In this document: piece after piece, positions 18,225 through 26,660 of the stretch
Numbering within the stretch: the stretch's first letter is position 1
How the letters are laid out: each line of letters begins with the position of its first letter
Assembly (NCBI GenBank): GCA_964467615.1
Contig: CAYXRK010000022.1
Coordinates: forward strand, 1-37,206
Origin: CAYXRK01 sp964467615
GTDB taxonomy: Bacteria > Hydrogenedentota > Hydrogenedentia > Hydrogenedentales > GCA-2746185
Direction: 5' to 3'
DNA length: 37,206 nucleotides
Notes under the pieces: generated by a model
The model's input: the letters and a program-made list of their open reading frames with translations, nothing else
Databases searched by the model: none
Told to the model about the DNA's origin: nothing
Translations under genes and position numbers: made by a program

Positions 18225-19030
18225 GACGCGGTCCTATGCGTCAACGCTTCCGCGTTCAACGTTGTCTCTAACTGGTCCGCGACGAGCGAAATGGTCTTGC
18301 TATACGCGTGGTCCGGATAGCGCATGCAATATACTCCCCCGCTGCCGAACTGCACCATATCGTCGCTCAACGCAATGACGTCGACTACCGGCGCCCCGAG
18401 CTTTTGCTCGACGGCCCGCTTGAGCACGGCCTTATCGGCGTCGCGGTGCGCCTTGTTGACGAGCAGCCAGAGGTTCTTACACTCGAGTTGCCGGGCCAAC
18501 TCGATCGTTACCGCCGTGCCCTGAAAGTCCTGCTGATCGGGACGAAGCACAATGATCGTGACGTCCGATATCGCGATCGACAGCAGCGTCTCTTCGTTTA
18601 CCCCTGGGTGGGTGTCGACGAACACAAAATCAAGGTCGAAGTGCTTCATCAAGCCGAGAATGCCGTCGTTCAATAGGCCGACGTCGTATCCCTCGTGCAA
18701 GACGCGCGCGATCTCCCCGGTGTCGATGCTTGCCGGGACGAGGTAGAGCGCCCCCGACGAGGAGATAGGTACCCCGCTCCCCTCGAGGCCCGGCAGGACA
18801 TCGACGGCCGCCTCTTCAATCGAACACTTTCCCCACAGAAAACCGTTGAGCGAGAGATCGATGGAAGACTCGTTAATGCCGAACAGTACGTGGATGCCCG
18901 GCGACGCGATGTCCGTGTCGAACACGCCTACGCGGTATCCCCGCGCGGCGAGCGTCGATGATAGATTCGCCGTCAAATTGGATTTGCCCGTTCCGCCCCG
19001 GAACGAATGTACCGAAATTACACTGCCCAT
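18221..19030 (-). CDS. MinD/ParA-like P-loop ATPase with a variant deviant Walker A
   Basis: A 269-residue SIMIBI-class ATPase. The P-loop is RGGTGKSN (11-18). Family members normally have KGG here, and the signature lysine is replaced by arginine, which may alter dimer-driven hydrolysis. Switch I (FDTDIASPG, D38 and D40) and Walker B (FVFVDTHPGVNEE) are intact. The C-terminal part (VVDVIALSDDMVQFGSGG) fits the MinD group. No clear amphipathic membrane helix is visible at the end. It sits between a GAF-domain gene (18-base gap, GGGGG ribosome site) and the coupled glutaminase. No ParB-like partner or parS-like site is nearby, so chromosome partition is unlikely. Confidence 0.88.
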   Translation of the reverse strand: MGSVISVHSFRGGTGKSNLTANLSSTLAARGYRVGVFDTDIASPGIHVLFGINESSIDLSLNGFLWGKCSIEEAAVDVLPGLEGSGVPISSSGALYLVPASIDTGEIARVLHEGYDVGLLNDGILGLMKHFDLDFVFVDTHPGVNEETLLSIAISDVTIIVLRPDQQDFQGTAVTIELARQLECKNLWLLVNKAHRDADKAVLKRAVEQKLGAPVVDVIALSDDMVQFGSGGVYCMRYPDHAYSKTISLVADQLETTLNAEALTHRTAS

Positions 19031-19048
19031 GAATTCCCCCTGCCCGTG

Positions 19049-20212
19049 TTATACCCGTTGTGACTTTGCGCGCAGGATTCGCGCCTTTTCCTTAAGGTCC
19101 CTAAAGTAACCCGAGTCGGTGATTTGCGCCACCTGCTCCTTCTTTTTGGTCTCGTCTATCTGCAGGTGGAGCGCGTGAATCTGGTCCCGCAGTTGTTGCA
19201 TCCGGCCGTAGGCTTCGAGACCGGCCGCGGCCAGCCGGGCGAGGGATTCGATCGCCTGTTGATGATGCGGATCAAAGGCCACCGCCTCCCCGCTGAGCGA
19301 ATCTCGCGCATTGACCAATTGCAGGACCCCGATCACTCTGCCGACTTCGTTCTTCAGCGGGGCCGCAAGGACCGATCGCGTCCGATAGCCATGCCTGGCA
19401 TCGAACTCCCGAGAACCGGACACGTCGAAATCGGTCGCGTCGTAGAGGTCCGGCAGCGCCACGGATTCGCCGGTGTGTGCCACGTGCGCCGCGATGAAGC
19501 GGCGCTCGGGTTCCCCGTCGGATGCGCGAAACAACGGAATGCAGGCAAAGGTCGTTGTGGCGCCTTTCGTGCCGCCAACGGAAATTCCCAACGTATCGTT
19601 GTGGACCATCGCGAACTCGAGCGTATCGTCGGGCGTGCGAATGTAGAGCGTACCGCCGTCGGCAAGACAGAGTTCCTTTGCCTCGAGAAGGATCGTTTCA
19701 AGCAGCTTGCCGTAGTCGCGCTCCGCGAAGAGGGCAAGACTCAGAGGAACGATGACGCGATCAAACGCGCCGCTGCGCCGGCGTTCCCGGACGTACTCTT
19801 CGTACAGCCATTCGGACTGCTGCGCGTGCAGCACGCGCTCGCACCACCCGCGAAGCACGCGGCCCGATGATGGCTGACTGAGGAAATCCGTCGCGCCGAG
19901 CACCAGATACTCCTCGGCGACTGACGCGTTGAAGTTGTCCGAGATGACGAGTACAGGTAGCTTGTTGGTCGAATCCCGGCAAAGACTCTCAACGACGTTG
20001 CACGCATCATCGTCAACGCCCGACACAGCCACGACTACGATGTGCGCCCCGTCCGCAGGCCGCGGAGTCGAATCCTGCCTCTCGATTACCTTAAATCCAA
20101 CTTCGTCGAGTCCGCGAAGTAACGAAGAGCAGCCCCCGGCCCGACGGTTGATCACTAGCGCGCGCGCTTCGTGGCCATCCTTTGGAGATATCAATAATTG
20201 GGCATCGGTCAT
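19049..20212 (-). CDS. Degenerate receiver-like plus GAF domain signalling protein
   Basis: A 387-residue cytoplasmic protein. Residues about 16-130 look like a response-regulator receiver fold (ending LPVLVISDNFNASVAEEYLVLGATDFLSQP), but the strand that should carry the phospho-acceptor Asp reads HIVVVAVSG, so it is probably not phosphorylated. A GAF domain follows (about 155-330, with ADGGTLYIRTPDD, TGESVALPDLY, RSVLAAPLKNEVGRVIGVLQLVN), as in sensors of small ligands or cyclic nucleotides. The last 60 residues form a coiled coil (QQLRDQIHALHLQIDETKKKE). There is no output domain, so it probably acts by binding a partner; the ATPase encoded next is the obvious candidate. It is the first gene of the operon. 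Confidence 0.82.
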   Translation of the reverse strand: MTDAQLLISPKDGHEARALVINRRAGGCSSLLRGLDEVGFKVIERQDSTPRPADGAHIVVVAVSGVDDDACNVVESLCRDSTNKLPVLVISDNFNASVAEEYLVLGATDFLSQPSSGRVLRGWCERVLHAQQSEWLYEEYVRERRRSGAFDRVIVPLSLALFAERDYGKLLETILLEAKELCLADGGTLYIRTPDDTLEFAMVHNDTLGISVGGTKGATTTFACIPLFRASDGEPERRFIAAHVAHTGESVALPDLYDATDFDVSGSREFDARHGYRTRSVLAAPLKNEVGRVIGVLQLVNARDSLSGEAVAFDPHHQQAIESLARLAAAGLEAYGRMQQLRDQIHALHLQIDETKKKEQVAQITDSGYFRDLKEKARILRAKSQRV

Positions 20213-20245
20213 AGCGTTTCGAATAGTCGACGTTAAACACGCATT

Positions 20246-20275
20246 TCGCGTCCAATCGTGACCTTTTGGACGCGA
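20246..20275. promoter_or_regulatory. Perfect 10-base inverted repeat upstream of the GAF/ATPase/glutaminase operon
   Basis: TCGCGTCCAA (20246-20255) and TTGGACGCGA (20266-20275) are exact reverse complements with a 10-base spacer. The arm centres are 20 bases, or about two helical turns, apart. The site lies 34-63 bases before the start codon of the GAF gene, where a promoter would be expected. It may be a dimeric operator, or fold as a hairpin in RNA. Confidence 0.5.
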
Positions 20276-20588
20276 GACATAGCTGCACCGTTGCTCTTCG
20301 AGCTTCAGTCCAAGTAAAGCAAAGTCCGTACCATTGCCGCGTTTTCACCATCTGGGGGCGGCCCGACTCACGTTTCCCCGACTCCGCTTCCGAACGCTCG
20401 TGTCGGCACGAGGCGAAAACCCTACCAACCCGTTGGTGTCCTAGACCATTAAATACAAAATCGTAGGTTTTAGATCGATGTGGGATTGATGGGGGTCAGT
20501 TTCTGCGTGCCCTTCAGGCACAACCGGAAACGATGAAGCGAGGGCGGCCGCCCCAGACGCGCTGGGTGTGATACGCGGCGCGTTGACG

Positions 20589-20617
20589 TTGGTTCTCCGC
20601 GGCGCGATCCCTATAAT
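20589..20617 (+). promoter_or_regulatory. Sigma70-like promoter for trxB
   Basis: A perfect TATAAT (20612-20617) is preceded, after a 17-base spacer, by TTGGTT (20589-20594). The trxB start is 24 bases after the -10 box. A TTGACG at 20583 is closer to the -35 consensus but too far away (23 bases). Confidence 0.65.
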
Positions 20618-20641
20618 TCGCGGCCTTTCTTGGAGACGAGT

Positions 20642-21598
20642 ATGGAGAACGTGATCATTATCGGAGCGGGGCCCGCGGGATATACCGCCGCGCTCTATCT
20701 TTCGCGCGCCAACCTCGCCCCACTGGTCTTCGAGGGCGACGGCATTGCCGATAGGACCATCATGCCCGGCGGGCAATTGATGACGACGACCGAAGTCGAG
20801 AACTATCCCGGTTATCCGGACGGCGTTACCGGGCCGGAAATGATGATGGACTTCAAGAAGCAGGCGGAAAAATTCGGGACACGCTGCTTGCAACAGAACG
20901 TCACGAAGGTGGATTTCAGCGCGCGGCCCTTCAAGGTCGTGAGCGAGGACAAGACCTACGAAGCGAAATCGGTCGTCGTGGCGACGGGCGCAACAGCAAA
21001 GTACCTCGGGATTCCCTCGGAAGAGGCGTTCATGAATCGCGGCGTATCGGCCTGCGCGACCTGCGACGGCGCGTTGCCGAGGTTCCGCAACAAACCGCTC
21101 GTGGTCGTGGGGGGCGGCGACACGGCGATGGAGGAATCGCTTTTCCTCACCGGCTTCGCCAGCGCGGTACACATCGTCCATCGGCGCGATCAATTCCGCG
21201 CGAGCAAGATCATGGCGGATCGCGCGCTCGCGAACCCGAAGATCAAGCCCGAGTGGAACAGCGTCGTCGATGAGATTCTTGGCGAGGACAAGGCGGGCGT
21301 CATCGCCGTGCGCCTTGTAGACGTACACACCGGGGCAGCGCGCACGATCGCATGCACCGGCTATTTCGCCGCGATCGGCCACAAACCCAACACAGACCTG
21401 TTCGTGGGCGTGCTCGATACGGACGAGACCGGCTACCTCGTGACTCAACCCGATAGCACGTACACGAACATCGAGGGCGTGTTTGCCTGCGGCGACGTGC
21501 AGGACAAGACGTACCGCCAGGCAGTCACCGCCGCGGGGAGCGGGTGCATGGCCGCGATCGATTGCACGCGCTGGCTCGAAACCCATCACGCCGCGTAG
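20642..21598 (+). CDS. trxB: Thioredoxin reductase
   Basis: A 318-residue FAD- and NADPH-dependent enzyme that reduces thioredoxin in the cytoplasm. The FAD-binding motif IIGAGPAGYTAALYLSRA is at the N-terminus. The redox-active CATC is at 138-141. The NADPH motif VVGGGDTAMEE follows, and the C-terminal FAD motif is GVFACGDVQDKTYRQAVTAAGSG. Length and order match the low-molecular-weight type. The ATG at 20642 has GGAG 6 bases upstream, which decides it over a TTG at 20630. The alpha/beta hydrolase gene follows after 3 bases, so they are probably co-transcribed. Confidence 0.97.
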   Translation: MENVIIIGAGPAGYTAALYLSRANLAPLVFEGDGIADRTIMPGGQLMTTTEVENYPGYPDGVTGPEMMMDFKKQAEKFGTRCLQQNVTKVDFSARPFKVVSEDKTYEAKSVVVATGATAKYLGIPSEEAFMNRGVSACATCDGALPRFRNKPLVVVGGGDTAMEESLFLTGFASAVHIVHRRDQFRASKIMADRALANPKIKPEWNSVVDEILGEDKAGVIAVRLVDVHTGAARTIACTGYFAAIGHKPNTDLFVGVLDTDETGYLVTQPDSTYTNIEGVFACGDVQDKTYRQAVTAAGSGCMAAIDCTRWLETHHAA

Positions 21599-21601
21599 TT
21601 A

Positions 21602-22453
21602 ATGGCCGTGACTTCGAAAATCGCGCTGCCGCAACGCGTGACCGCGACCGGCGCGGGCGGCGTGCCGATCAACGTGTGGGACTTCGGCGGAGACGGCCCG
21701 CCGCTGCTCCTGTGCCATTGCACCGGAACGCACGGGCGCATCTGGGATCCGCTCGTTCCCAAACTCGCCGAACGGTTCCACGTCTACGCGCCCGACACGC
21801 GCGGCCACGGCGATTCGGGACAACCCTCGACGAAGGACGATTACCGCTGGTCGTTGTCGGGGCAGGACGTGCGCAATGTCGCCTCCGCGCTCGGCTTTCC
21901 GCCGAAGGCGTTCGCCGTCGGGCATTCCGCCGGCGCGTCGCACATCTGCTACGCCGAACACCAAGCGCCCGGGACCTTTGGCCGCGTTGTACTCATCGAT
22001 CCGATCATCGGCCCGGCTCAGGCCTTCCGCAGTGAGAACCCGCTTGCCGCGCTCAGCCGCAAACGCAAGAACGATTTCGCGTCGCGCGAAGAGGCCCGCG
22101 CGCGCTACGCCTCTAAGCCCCCGATGAACGCGTGGCGGCCGGACGTTCTCGACGCGTACGTCGAGCATGGACTCCGCGACGTTTCTGGCGGAGTCACGCT
22201 CAAGTGCCCCGGCCCCATTGAAGCGATGGTCTACGAAGGCAGTGGCGCGACGGATGTGTTCGAGGATCTGGGCCGGCTCGACCTGGACGTTTTGCTCATC
22301 ACCAGCGAGCACAGCGACGTCCGCCGTCTCGTCGAACTGCAAAAGGACCGCTTCAAACGCGTGCGATTCGAGGTCATTCCCGGCGCGTCCCACTTCATTC
22401 CCCAGGAAAAGCCCGCCGAGATCGCGGACTACATTCTCGAATGGCTCGCATGA
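21602..22453 (+). CDS. Alpha/beta hydrolase
   Basis: A 283-residue cytoplasmic hydrolase. The nucleophile elbow is GHSAG (Ser109). The oxyanion region is LCHCTGTHGRIWDPL near residue 37, where HG-type loops normally occur. The conserved APDTRGHGDSG is at 63-73. The catalytic His is H264 (GASHFIPQEKP), and an acidic residue in the ITSEHSD segment could complete the triad. The substrate is unknown; esterases, lactonases and haloperoxidase-like enzymes share this pattern. Its start is 3 bases after trxB. Confidence 0.9.
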   Translation: MAVTSKIALPQRVTATGAGGVPINVWDFGGDGPPLLLCHCTGTHGRIWDPLVPKLAERFHVYAPDTRGHGDSGQPSTKDDYRWSLSGQDVRNVASALGFPPKAFAVGHSAGASHICYAEHQAPGTFGRVVLIDPIIGPAQAFRSENPLAALSRKRKNDFASREEARARYASKPPMNAWRPDVLDAYVEHGLRDVSGGVTLKCPGPIEAMVYEGSGATDVFEDLGRLDLDVLLITSEHSDVRRLVELQKDRFKRVRFEVIPGASHFIPQEKPAEIADYILEWLA

Positions 22454-22468
22454 GGTGCGCATTCCGCG

Positions 22469-22474
22469 TATACT
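22469..22474 (+). promoter_or_regulatory. Possible -10 box (TATACT) for the DEAD-box helicase gene
   Basis: TATACT lies 34 bases before the helicase ATG, in the 55-base gap after the hydrolase. No good -35 box is found at 16-18 bases upstream (TCGCAT at 22446). Confidence 0.28.
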
Positions 22475-22508
22475 CTAACGTCAACCCAACGGCTGCCCCC
22501 TCTCCCGC

Positions 22509-23723
22509 ATGACATTTGACGACTTCGAACTCGACCACCGCGCGGTCAAGATCCTCCACGACAAACGAATTACCGAGCCGACGCCAATACAGGCCGCGGC
22601 GATTCCCTTCGCACTCGAGGGCCGGGACGTCATCGGCCTCGCGCAGACCGGCACGGGCAAGACGCTCGCCTACGCCTTGCCCGCGCTCACCCGCTTGGTC
22701 CAGGGGCGCGTTGCCCGGAACATGATGCTGGTGCTCGTGCCGACGCGCGAACTGTGCGTGCAAGTCCACGAGGTCATCGAACAACTCGGCGCGGCGATGA
22801 AAATCCGCTCGACGCTCATCTACGGCGGCGTTGGATACGACCGCCAGACCAGCGACCTAGAGGAAGGCGTGCCCATCGTGGTCGCTACGCCGGGCCGCCT
22901 GCTTGATCACATGTCGCGGGGCCGCGTGAACTTCGGCGCATTGCAGATTCTCGTGCTCGACGAAGCCGACCGCATGCTCGACATGGGATTTCTTCCGGAT
23001 ATCCAACGCATCGTCCGCCGGTTGCCGGTCGATCGGCAGACCTTGATGTTCTCCGCGACGTTCCCCCGCGAGATCGAGCGCCTCGCCGAATCGATGATGC
23101 ACAACGCGGAACGGGTGTCGGTGGGCACGGTCGCCAAGCCGGTCGATACCGTGACGCAAGAGGTCTACGCCGTGCGTCAGGAAGACAAGACGCGCCTGCT
23201 AACTATTTTGCTCGAAGATAAAAAAGTCGATTCCGCGCTGGTCTTCTTGCGGACACGCGAGCGCACGGAACGCCTGGCTGCGTCGCTAAAGAAGAAACAC
23301 TTCAAGATTGCGCAAATACACGGCAATCGTTCGCAGAGTCAACGTCAACAGGCGCTCGACGGGTTTCGCGCGGGGAAATACAACCTTCTGGTCGCTACGG
23401 ACGTTGCCGCGCGCGGGCTGGATATCGACGGTGTGAGTCATGTCTTTAACTACGACATCCCGCCCACGGCGGATGACTATATTCATCGAATTGGGCGCAC
23501 GGCCCGCGCCAAGGCGGAGGGCGCAGCGATTACATTCGCCGCTCCGTCGGAGCACAAGGCGCTCGAAACGATCGAGCGGGCGTTGGGGCACAACATCGAG
23601 CGGGTAGAATGGGAAGACGCGCCGTCGTTGTTGAGTCTGTATAAACCCGAAGCGGCGACGCCTGCTGCGCGCGCGGCACGGCGCCGTTCGGGTCCGGGCC
23701 GCAGGATGTTGCGTCGGCGCTGA
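22509..23723 (+). CDS. DEAD-box RNA helicase (RhlE-like)
   Basis: A 404-residue ATP-dependent RNA helicase, likely in ribosome assembly, RNA decay or cold adaptation. All motifs are present: Q motif (TPIQAAAIP), motif I AQTGTGKT (45-52), Ia PTREL, TPGR, II DEAD (151-154), III SAT (182-184), then LVFLRTRERTERL, V DVAARGLDIDGVSHVFNYD and VI YIHRIGRTARA. The short, Arg-rich C-terminal tail (RRRSGPGRRMLRRR) is typical of the RhlE group and probably binds RNA non-specifically. It ends just before a REP-like hairpin. Confidence 0.95.
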   Translation: MTFDDFELDHRAVKILHDKRITEPTPIQAAAIPFALEGRDVIGLAQTGTGKTLAYALPALTRLVQGRVARNMMLVLVPTRELCVQVHEVIEQLGAAMKIRSTLIYGGVGYDRQTSDLEEGVPIVVATPGRLLDHMSRGRVNFGALQILVLDEADRMLDMGFLPDIQRIVRRLPVDRQTLMFSATFPREIERLAESMMHNAERVSVGTVAKPVDTVTQEVYAVRQEDKTRLLTILLEDKKVDSALVFLRTRERTERLAASLKKKHFKIAQIHGNRSQSQRQQALDGFRAGKYNLLVATDVAARGLDIDGVSHVFNYDIPPTADDYIHRIGRTARAKAEGAAITFAAPSEHKALETIERALGHNIERVEWEDAPSLLSLYKPEAATPAARAARRRSGPGRRMLRRR

Positions 23724-23743
23724 GGCGCGCACCGGCCTCGGAT

Positions 23744-23773
23744 CAGTAGCGCCTGTTTCGATGAAACCGGCGC
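23744..23773 (+). repeat. REP-like hairpin repeat, copy 2
   Basis: CAGTAGCGCC leads into a stem (GCGCC-T-GTTTC, loop GAT, GAAAC-C-GGCGC; 23749-23773). Compared with the copy at 15383-15412, two stem pairs change from C-G to T-A on both strands together, and the one internal mismatch stays at the same position. It lies 20 bases after the helicase stop. Confidence 0.6.
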
Positions 23774-23892
23774 AGGCCCGGTGAGCACGGAAACCCTTTC
23801 CGCGCCACAGTAGTCATACTCGCGTGCAACAATTCCCCACGTGTGTCCGTCTTTCGATGTGGTAGGGTGTGTCTCTGGATTTCCTTTTGCCG

Positions 23893-24816
23893 ATGTCCGT
23901 AGTCGATATCCAAAATCTTGAAGTCCGCTATGGTAGGCGCGTCGCGCTTGAGGCGTTTTCGTGCCGCATCGAGCGCGGGTCCGTCGGACTGCTTGGGCCG
24001 AATGGCGCGGGCAAGAGCACCCTGATGAAGACCCTCCTCGGCTTCATCCGCCCCAAGCACGGTCAGATCAATGTTTTCGGCATGGAAATGCCCAAGCGTT
24101 TCATCGAAGTGCGCCAGCGCATCGGCTACATGCCCGAGCGCGAAGTCATCAGCCCCAAGGTCTCCGCCGTCTCATTCCTGACGTACTGCGGGTGCCTCTG
24201 CGGAATGACCCGCGTCGACGCGATGGAGCGCGCGCACGAAGTGCTCAACTACGTCGGCATGGGCGAGAACCGTTACCGCCCCACGGAGACCTACTCGACC
24301 GGCATGCTGCAGCGCGTAAAGTTTGGCGCAGCGCTCATCCACGATCCGAAGCTCCTGTTGCTCGATGAGCCCACCAACGGGCTCGATCCCGATGGCCGAA
24401 TCGAAATGCTCGATCTCATTCGCGATCTTCCGCGCCGCCGCGACATCACCATCGTCCTCAGTTCGCACTTGTTGCCCGACGTCCAATACGTGTGCAGCCA
24501 TCTCATCATGATCGACCGAGGCCGAAAAGTACGCGAGGGCGCAATCGCCGATCTCACCGCGTCACGAAACGGCCTGTACGAAATACGCGTCAAAGACCAC
24601 AAAGAAAGTTACATCAACGCCCTGAAGCTACGCGGGTGTTCGCTCCAGCAAGAACAAAGCGGGAACTTGATGGTCACCAAGCCAGACGAAATGACTACCG
24701 ACGAGTTCTTCGAGATTGCCCGCAACCAAGGCACGCAGGTACGCCATCTCAAACCGCGCCGCCAGAGCCTCGAAGAGGTTTTCATGGAAGCGATCAACGA
24801 GTCGCGCAAAAACTGA
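23893..24816 (+). CDS. ABC transporter ATPase (ABC-2 type exporter, first pair)
   Basis: A 307-residue nucleotide-binding subunit. Walker A is GPNGAGKST (35-43). The signature is degenerate (YSTGMLQR). Walker B with D-loop is LLLLDEPTNGLDPDG. The H-loop is SSHLL. A C-terminal domain of about 90 residues follows, as in ABC-2 exporters. I chose the ATG at 23893; an upstream GTG at 23869 adds residues with no family similarity. The permease gene follows after 2 bases. It is the first of four genes arranged ATPase-permease-ATPase-permease. The substrate is unknown. Confidence 0.93.
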   Translation: MSVVDIQNLEVRYGRRVALEAFSCRIERGSVGLLGPNGAGKSTLMKTLLGFIRPKHGQINVFGMEMPKRFIEVRQRIGYMPEREVISPKVSAVSFLTYCGCLCGMTRVDAMERAHEVLNYVGMGENRYRPTETYSTGMLQRVKFGAALIHDPKLLLLDEPTNGLDPDGRIEMLDLIRDLPRRRDITIVLSSHLLPDVQYVCSHLIMIDRGRKVREGAIADLTASRNGLYEIRVKDHKESYINALKLRGCSLQQEQSGNLMVTKPDEMTTDEFFEIARNQGTQVRHLKPRRQSLEEVFMEAINESRKN

Positions 24817-24818
24817 CC

Positions 24819-25694
24819 ATGCCCGTCTACGACCAAACATACCGCCCCTACGACGGCGCTGCGCCCAAGCGGTTCCGCTGGCTCGCGATGGTGCGCCAGG
24901 AGTGGAGCATTTTCGCGAAGTTGCGGCTGTTCCGCTTGTTCCAATTCATCACCGCGCTCCATCTCTTACTGTATATCGTCCTAATATTCGCGGTGGATGG
25001 ACTCCAATCCATGCCGGACCACCCGTTGCGAAGCGCGACGCAGAACATGGGCTTTCAACAGATCGACGACACGGTGTTTTATTTGTTCATCACCCTGCAA
25101 TCGGGCCTCGTCTTTTTCACACTCGTCTTCATTGGCTCCGGGTTCATCTCGAAAGATTTTCGCTACAACCTCGTCGAAGTCTACTTCTCTAAACCTTTGT
25201 CCTGGGTCGACTACGTCATCGGAAAAACCGTCACATTGGTGTCCGTTGGTCTATCGATGACCGCCCTCCCGGCCCTGCTGATGTTGCTGCTGCATATCTG
25301 CTTTCTGCCCAGTTGGTCTACACTCGAGGACAGCTATTGGTTGCCGATTCCCATCCTCCTATTCTCGCTCGCCATAGCACTGCCCATAGCACTCGCCGTC
25401 CTCGCAAGCTCTTCCTTCTTCAATATTCAGCTTTTCTCAGGCGTCGCCGTCGTCATGCTCGTTGTGATCACCAGCGCGATAGTGATCAATTTGTCCGTGG
25501 CCCTCGACAATATTTCTATCGCGGTCCTGTCGGCCCCCGTGGCGGTGAACCGCCTCGGCGAATGGTTCTTCCAGCGTCCAAACCTGCGGCTTGAGGTTTC
25601 GCCGACTATTTCGCTCGCCTACATGGCGTTCGTTTGTGTCGTGGCCGCGTCGATCGTGTGCCTCAAGGTCCGCCGCGTGGGAAGCGCGGGGTAA
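24819..25694 (+). CDS. ABC-2 type permease (first pair)
   Basis: A 291-residue integral membrane protein with about six helices (roughly 40-65, 85-110, 130-160, 170-195, 205-225 and 265-285). The cytoplasmic N-terminus has the QTYRPYDGAAPKRFRW motif seen in ABC-2 permeases of this type. The ATG at 24819 sits 2 bases after the ATPase stop; a longer reading upstream lies wholly inside the ATPase gene and is an artefact. It should form an exporter with the ATPase encoded before it. Confidence 0.88.
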   Translation: MPVYDQTYRPYDGAAPKRFRWLAMVRQEWSIFAKLRLFRLFQFITALHLLLYIVLIFAVDGLQSMPDHPLRSATQNMGFQQIDDTVFYLFITLQSGLVFFTLVFIGSGFISKDFRYNLVEVYFSKPLSWVDYVIGKTVTLVSVGLSMTALPALLMLLLHICFLPSWSTLEDSYWLPIPILLFSLAIALPIALAVLASSSFFNIQLFSGVAVVMLVVITSAIVINLSVALDNISIAVLSAPVAVNRLGEWFFQRPNLRLEVSPTISLAYMAFVCVVAASIVCLKVRRVGSAG

Positions 25695-25700
25695 TGCGGC

Positions 25701-26660
25701 ATGCGTGAACAAAACGCCATACCCATCGTCGAGGCGAAAGGCCTCTCGAAATGGTTCGGTGAAGTCGTCGCGGTGAACAACCTAAACGTCGCGCTCGAGC
25801 CCGGTGTCACCGGACTCCTCGGCCCAAACGGCGCGGGCAAGACCACCTTCATCCGGCTCGTCCTCGGCCTCTATGGGCCGAGCCGCGGCGAGATACGCGT
25901 CTTCGGCGAGTCCCCGCGTAACAACCTTGGCGTGTTGCGCCGCATCGGTTTCTGCCCCGAATCCGACGCCTTTTACGAAGGCATGACCGGCTTCCAATTC
26001 GTCACTTGGCTGTGCCGCTACTGGGGCATGCCCCGCGTCCGCGCGCGTGAGGCGGCCCTCATCGCCTGCGAGCGTCTCGGCATGACCTCGCGCATGAACG
26101 ACCCCATCACCACCTACAGCAAAGGCATGCGGCAGCGCATCAAAATCGCCCAGGCCCTCGCCCTCGAACCGGAACTCATCGTCCTCGACGAACCCATGCA
26201 AGGACTCGACCCCGAAGGCCGCGAGGAAATGTTCCACCTCATCAAACAACTCGCCGCCGAGGGCCGCTCGGTACTCGTCTCGAGCCACATCCTCTACGAA
26301 ATAGAGCGCGTTACCAACAACGTACTCGTCCTGCGCCACGGCTGCGTCCTCGCCCACGGTCCCGTCCGCGAAATCCGCGATCTCATCGACGAACACCCCC
26401 ACGCCGTTACGCTCGAAGGCCGCGATGTGCGCCGCGTTGCCGATGAATTTATTCACGACCCGGCGACGCTCGCCATCGAATTCAACGATCGCGGCGCGAC
26501 GATCCGCACCGGCGATCCGAACGCCTTCTACGAACGCCTGAACGCGCTCGTCCTTAAGGAGAACCTCCAAATCTCGTCCATCCAATGCACGGACGATGAC
26601 CTCCAATCGGTCTTCGAATACCTCGTCCACCGCGGACGCCACCACGTGGTCGAAACATGA
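25701..26660 (+). CDS. ABC transporter ATPase (ABC-2 type exporter, second pair)
   Basis: A 319-residue nucleotide-binding subunit. Walker A is GPNGAGKTT (41-49). The signature is YSKGMRQR and Walker B is LIVLDEPMQGLDPEG, where the usual TNGLDP is MQGLDP. The H-loop is SSHIL. The C-terminal 90 residues resemble the regulatory extension of ABC-2 ATPases. It is clearly a relative, but not a close copy, of the ATPase at 23893. The next permease gene overlaps its end by 4 bases (ATGA). Confidence 0.93.
   Translation: MREQNAIPIVEAKGLSKWFGEVVAVNNLNVALEPGVTGLLGPNGAGKTTFIRLVLGLYGPSRGEIRVFGESPRNNLGVLRRIGFCPESDAFYEGMTGFQFVTWLCRYWGMPRVRAREAALIACERLGMTSRMNDPITTYSKGMRQRIKIAQALALEPELIVLDEPMQGLDPEGREEMFHLIKQLAAEGRSVLVSSHILYEIERVTNNVLVLRHGCVLAHGPVREIRDLIDEHPHAVTLEGRDVRRVADEFIHDPATLAIEFNDRGATIRTGDPNAFYERLNALVLKENLQISSIQCTDDDLQSVFEYLVHRGRHHVVET

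Larger units (their letters stand above)
20213..20641. other. Divergent intergenic region between the GAF operon and trxB
   Basis: About 430 bases without a supportable gene. It holds the inverted repeat at 20246-20275, a short palindrome ACCAACccGTTGGT (20424-20437), a small hairpin GTGCC/GGCAC (20507-20521) and the trxB promoter (20589-20617). The stretch around 20490-20510 (GGGGGTCAGTTTCTGCG) is reminiscent of sequence next to REP-associated transposases, but no transposase is present. Confidence 0.6.

Noticed and set aside
7309..20450. Shared 11-mer CCTAGACCATT at 7309 and 20440
   Set aside because: Too short to be meaningful in 37 kb and without further flanking similarity.
20480..20521. 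Transposon remnant (GGGGGTCAGTTTCTGCG)
   Set aside because: Only a short resemblance to REP-transposase flanks, with no transposase, no terminal repeats and no second copy in the window.
24492..24818. N-terminal extension of the first ABC permease
   Set aside because: It overlaps the ATPase gene in another frame, is very Arg-rich, and the ATG at 24819 fits the family start.
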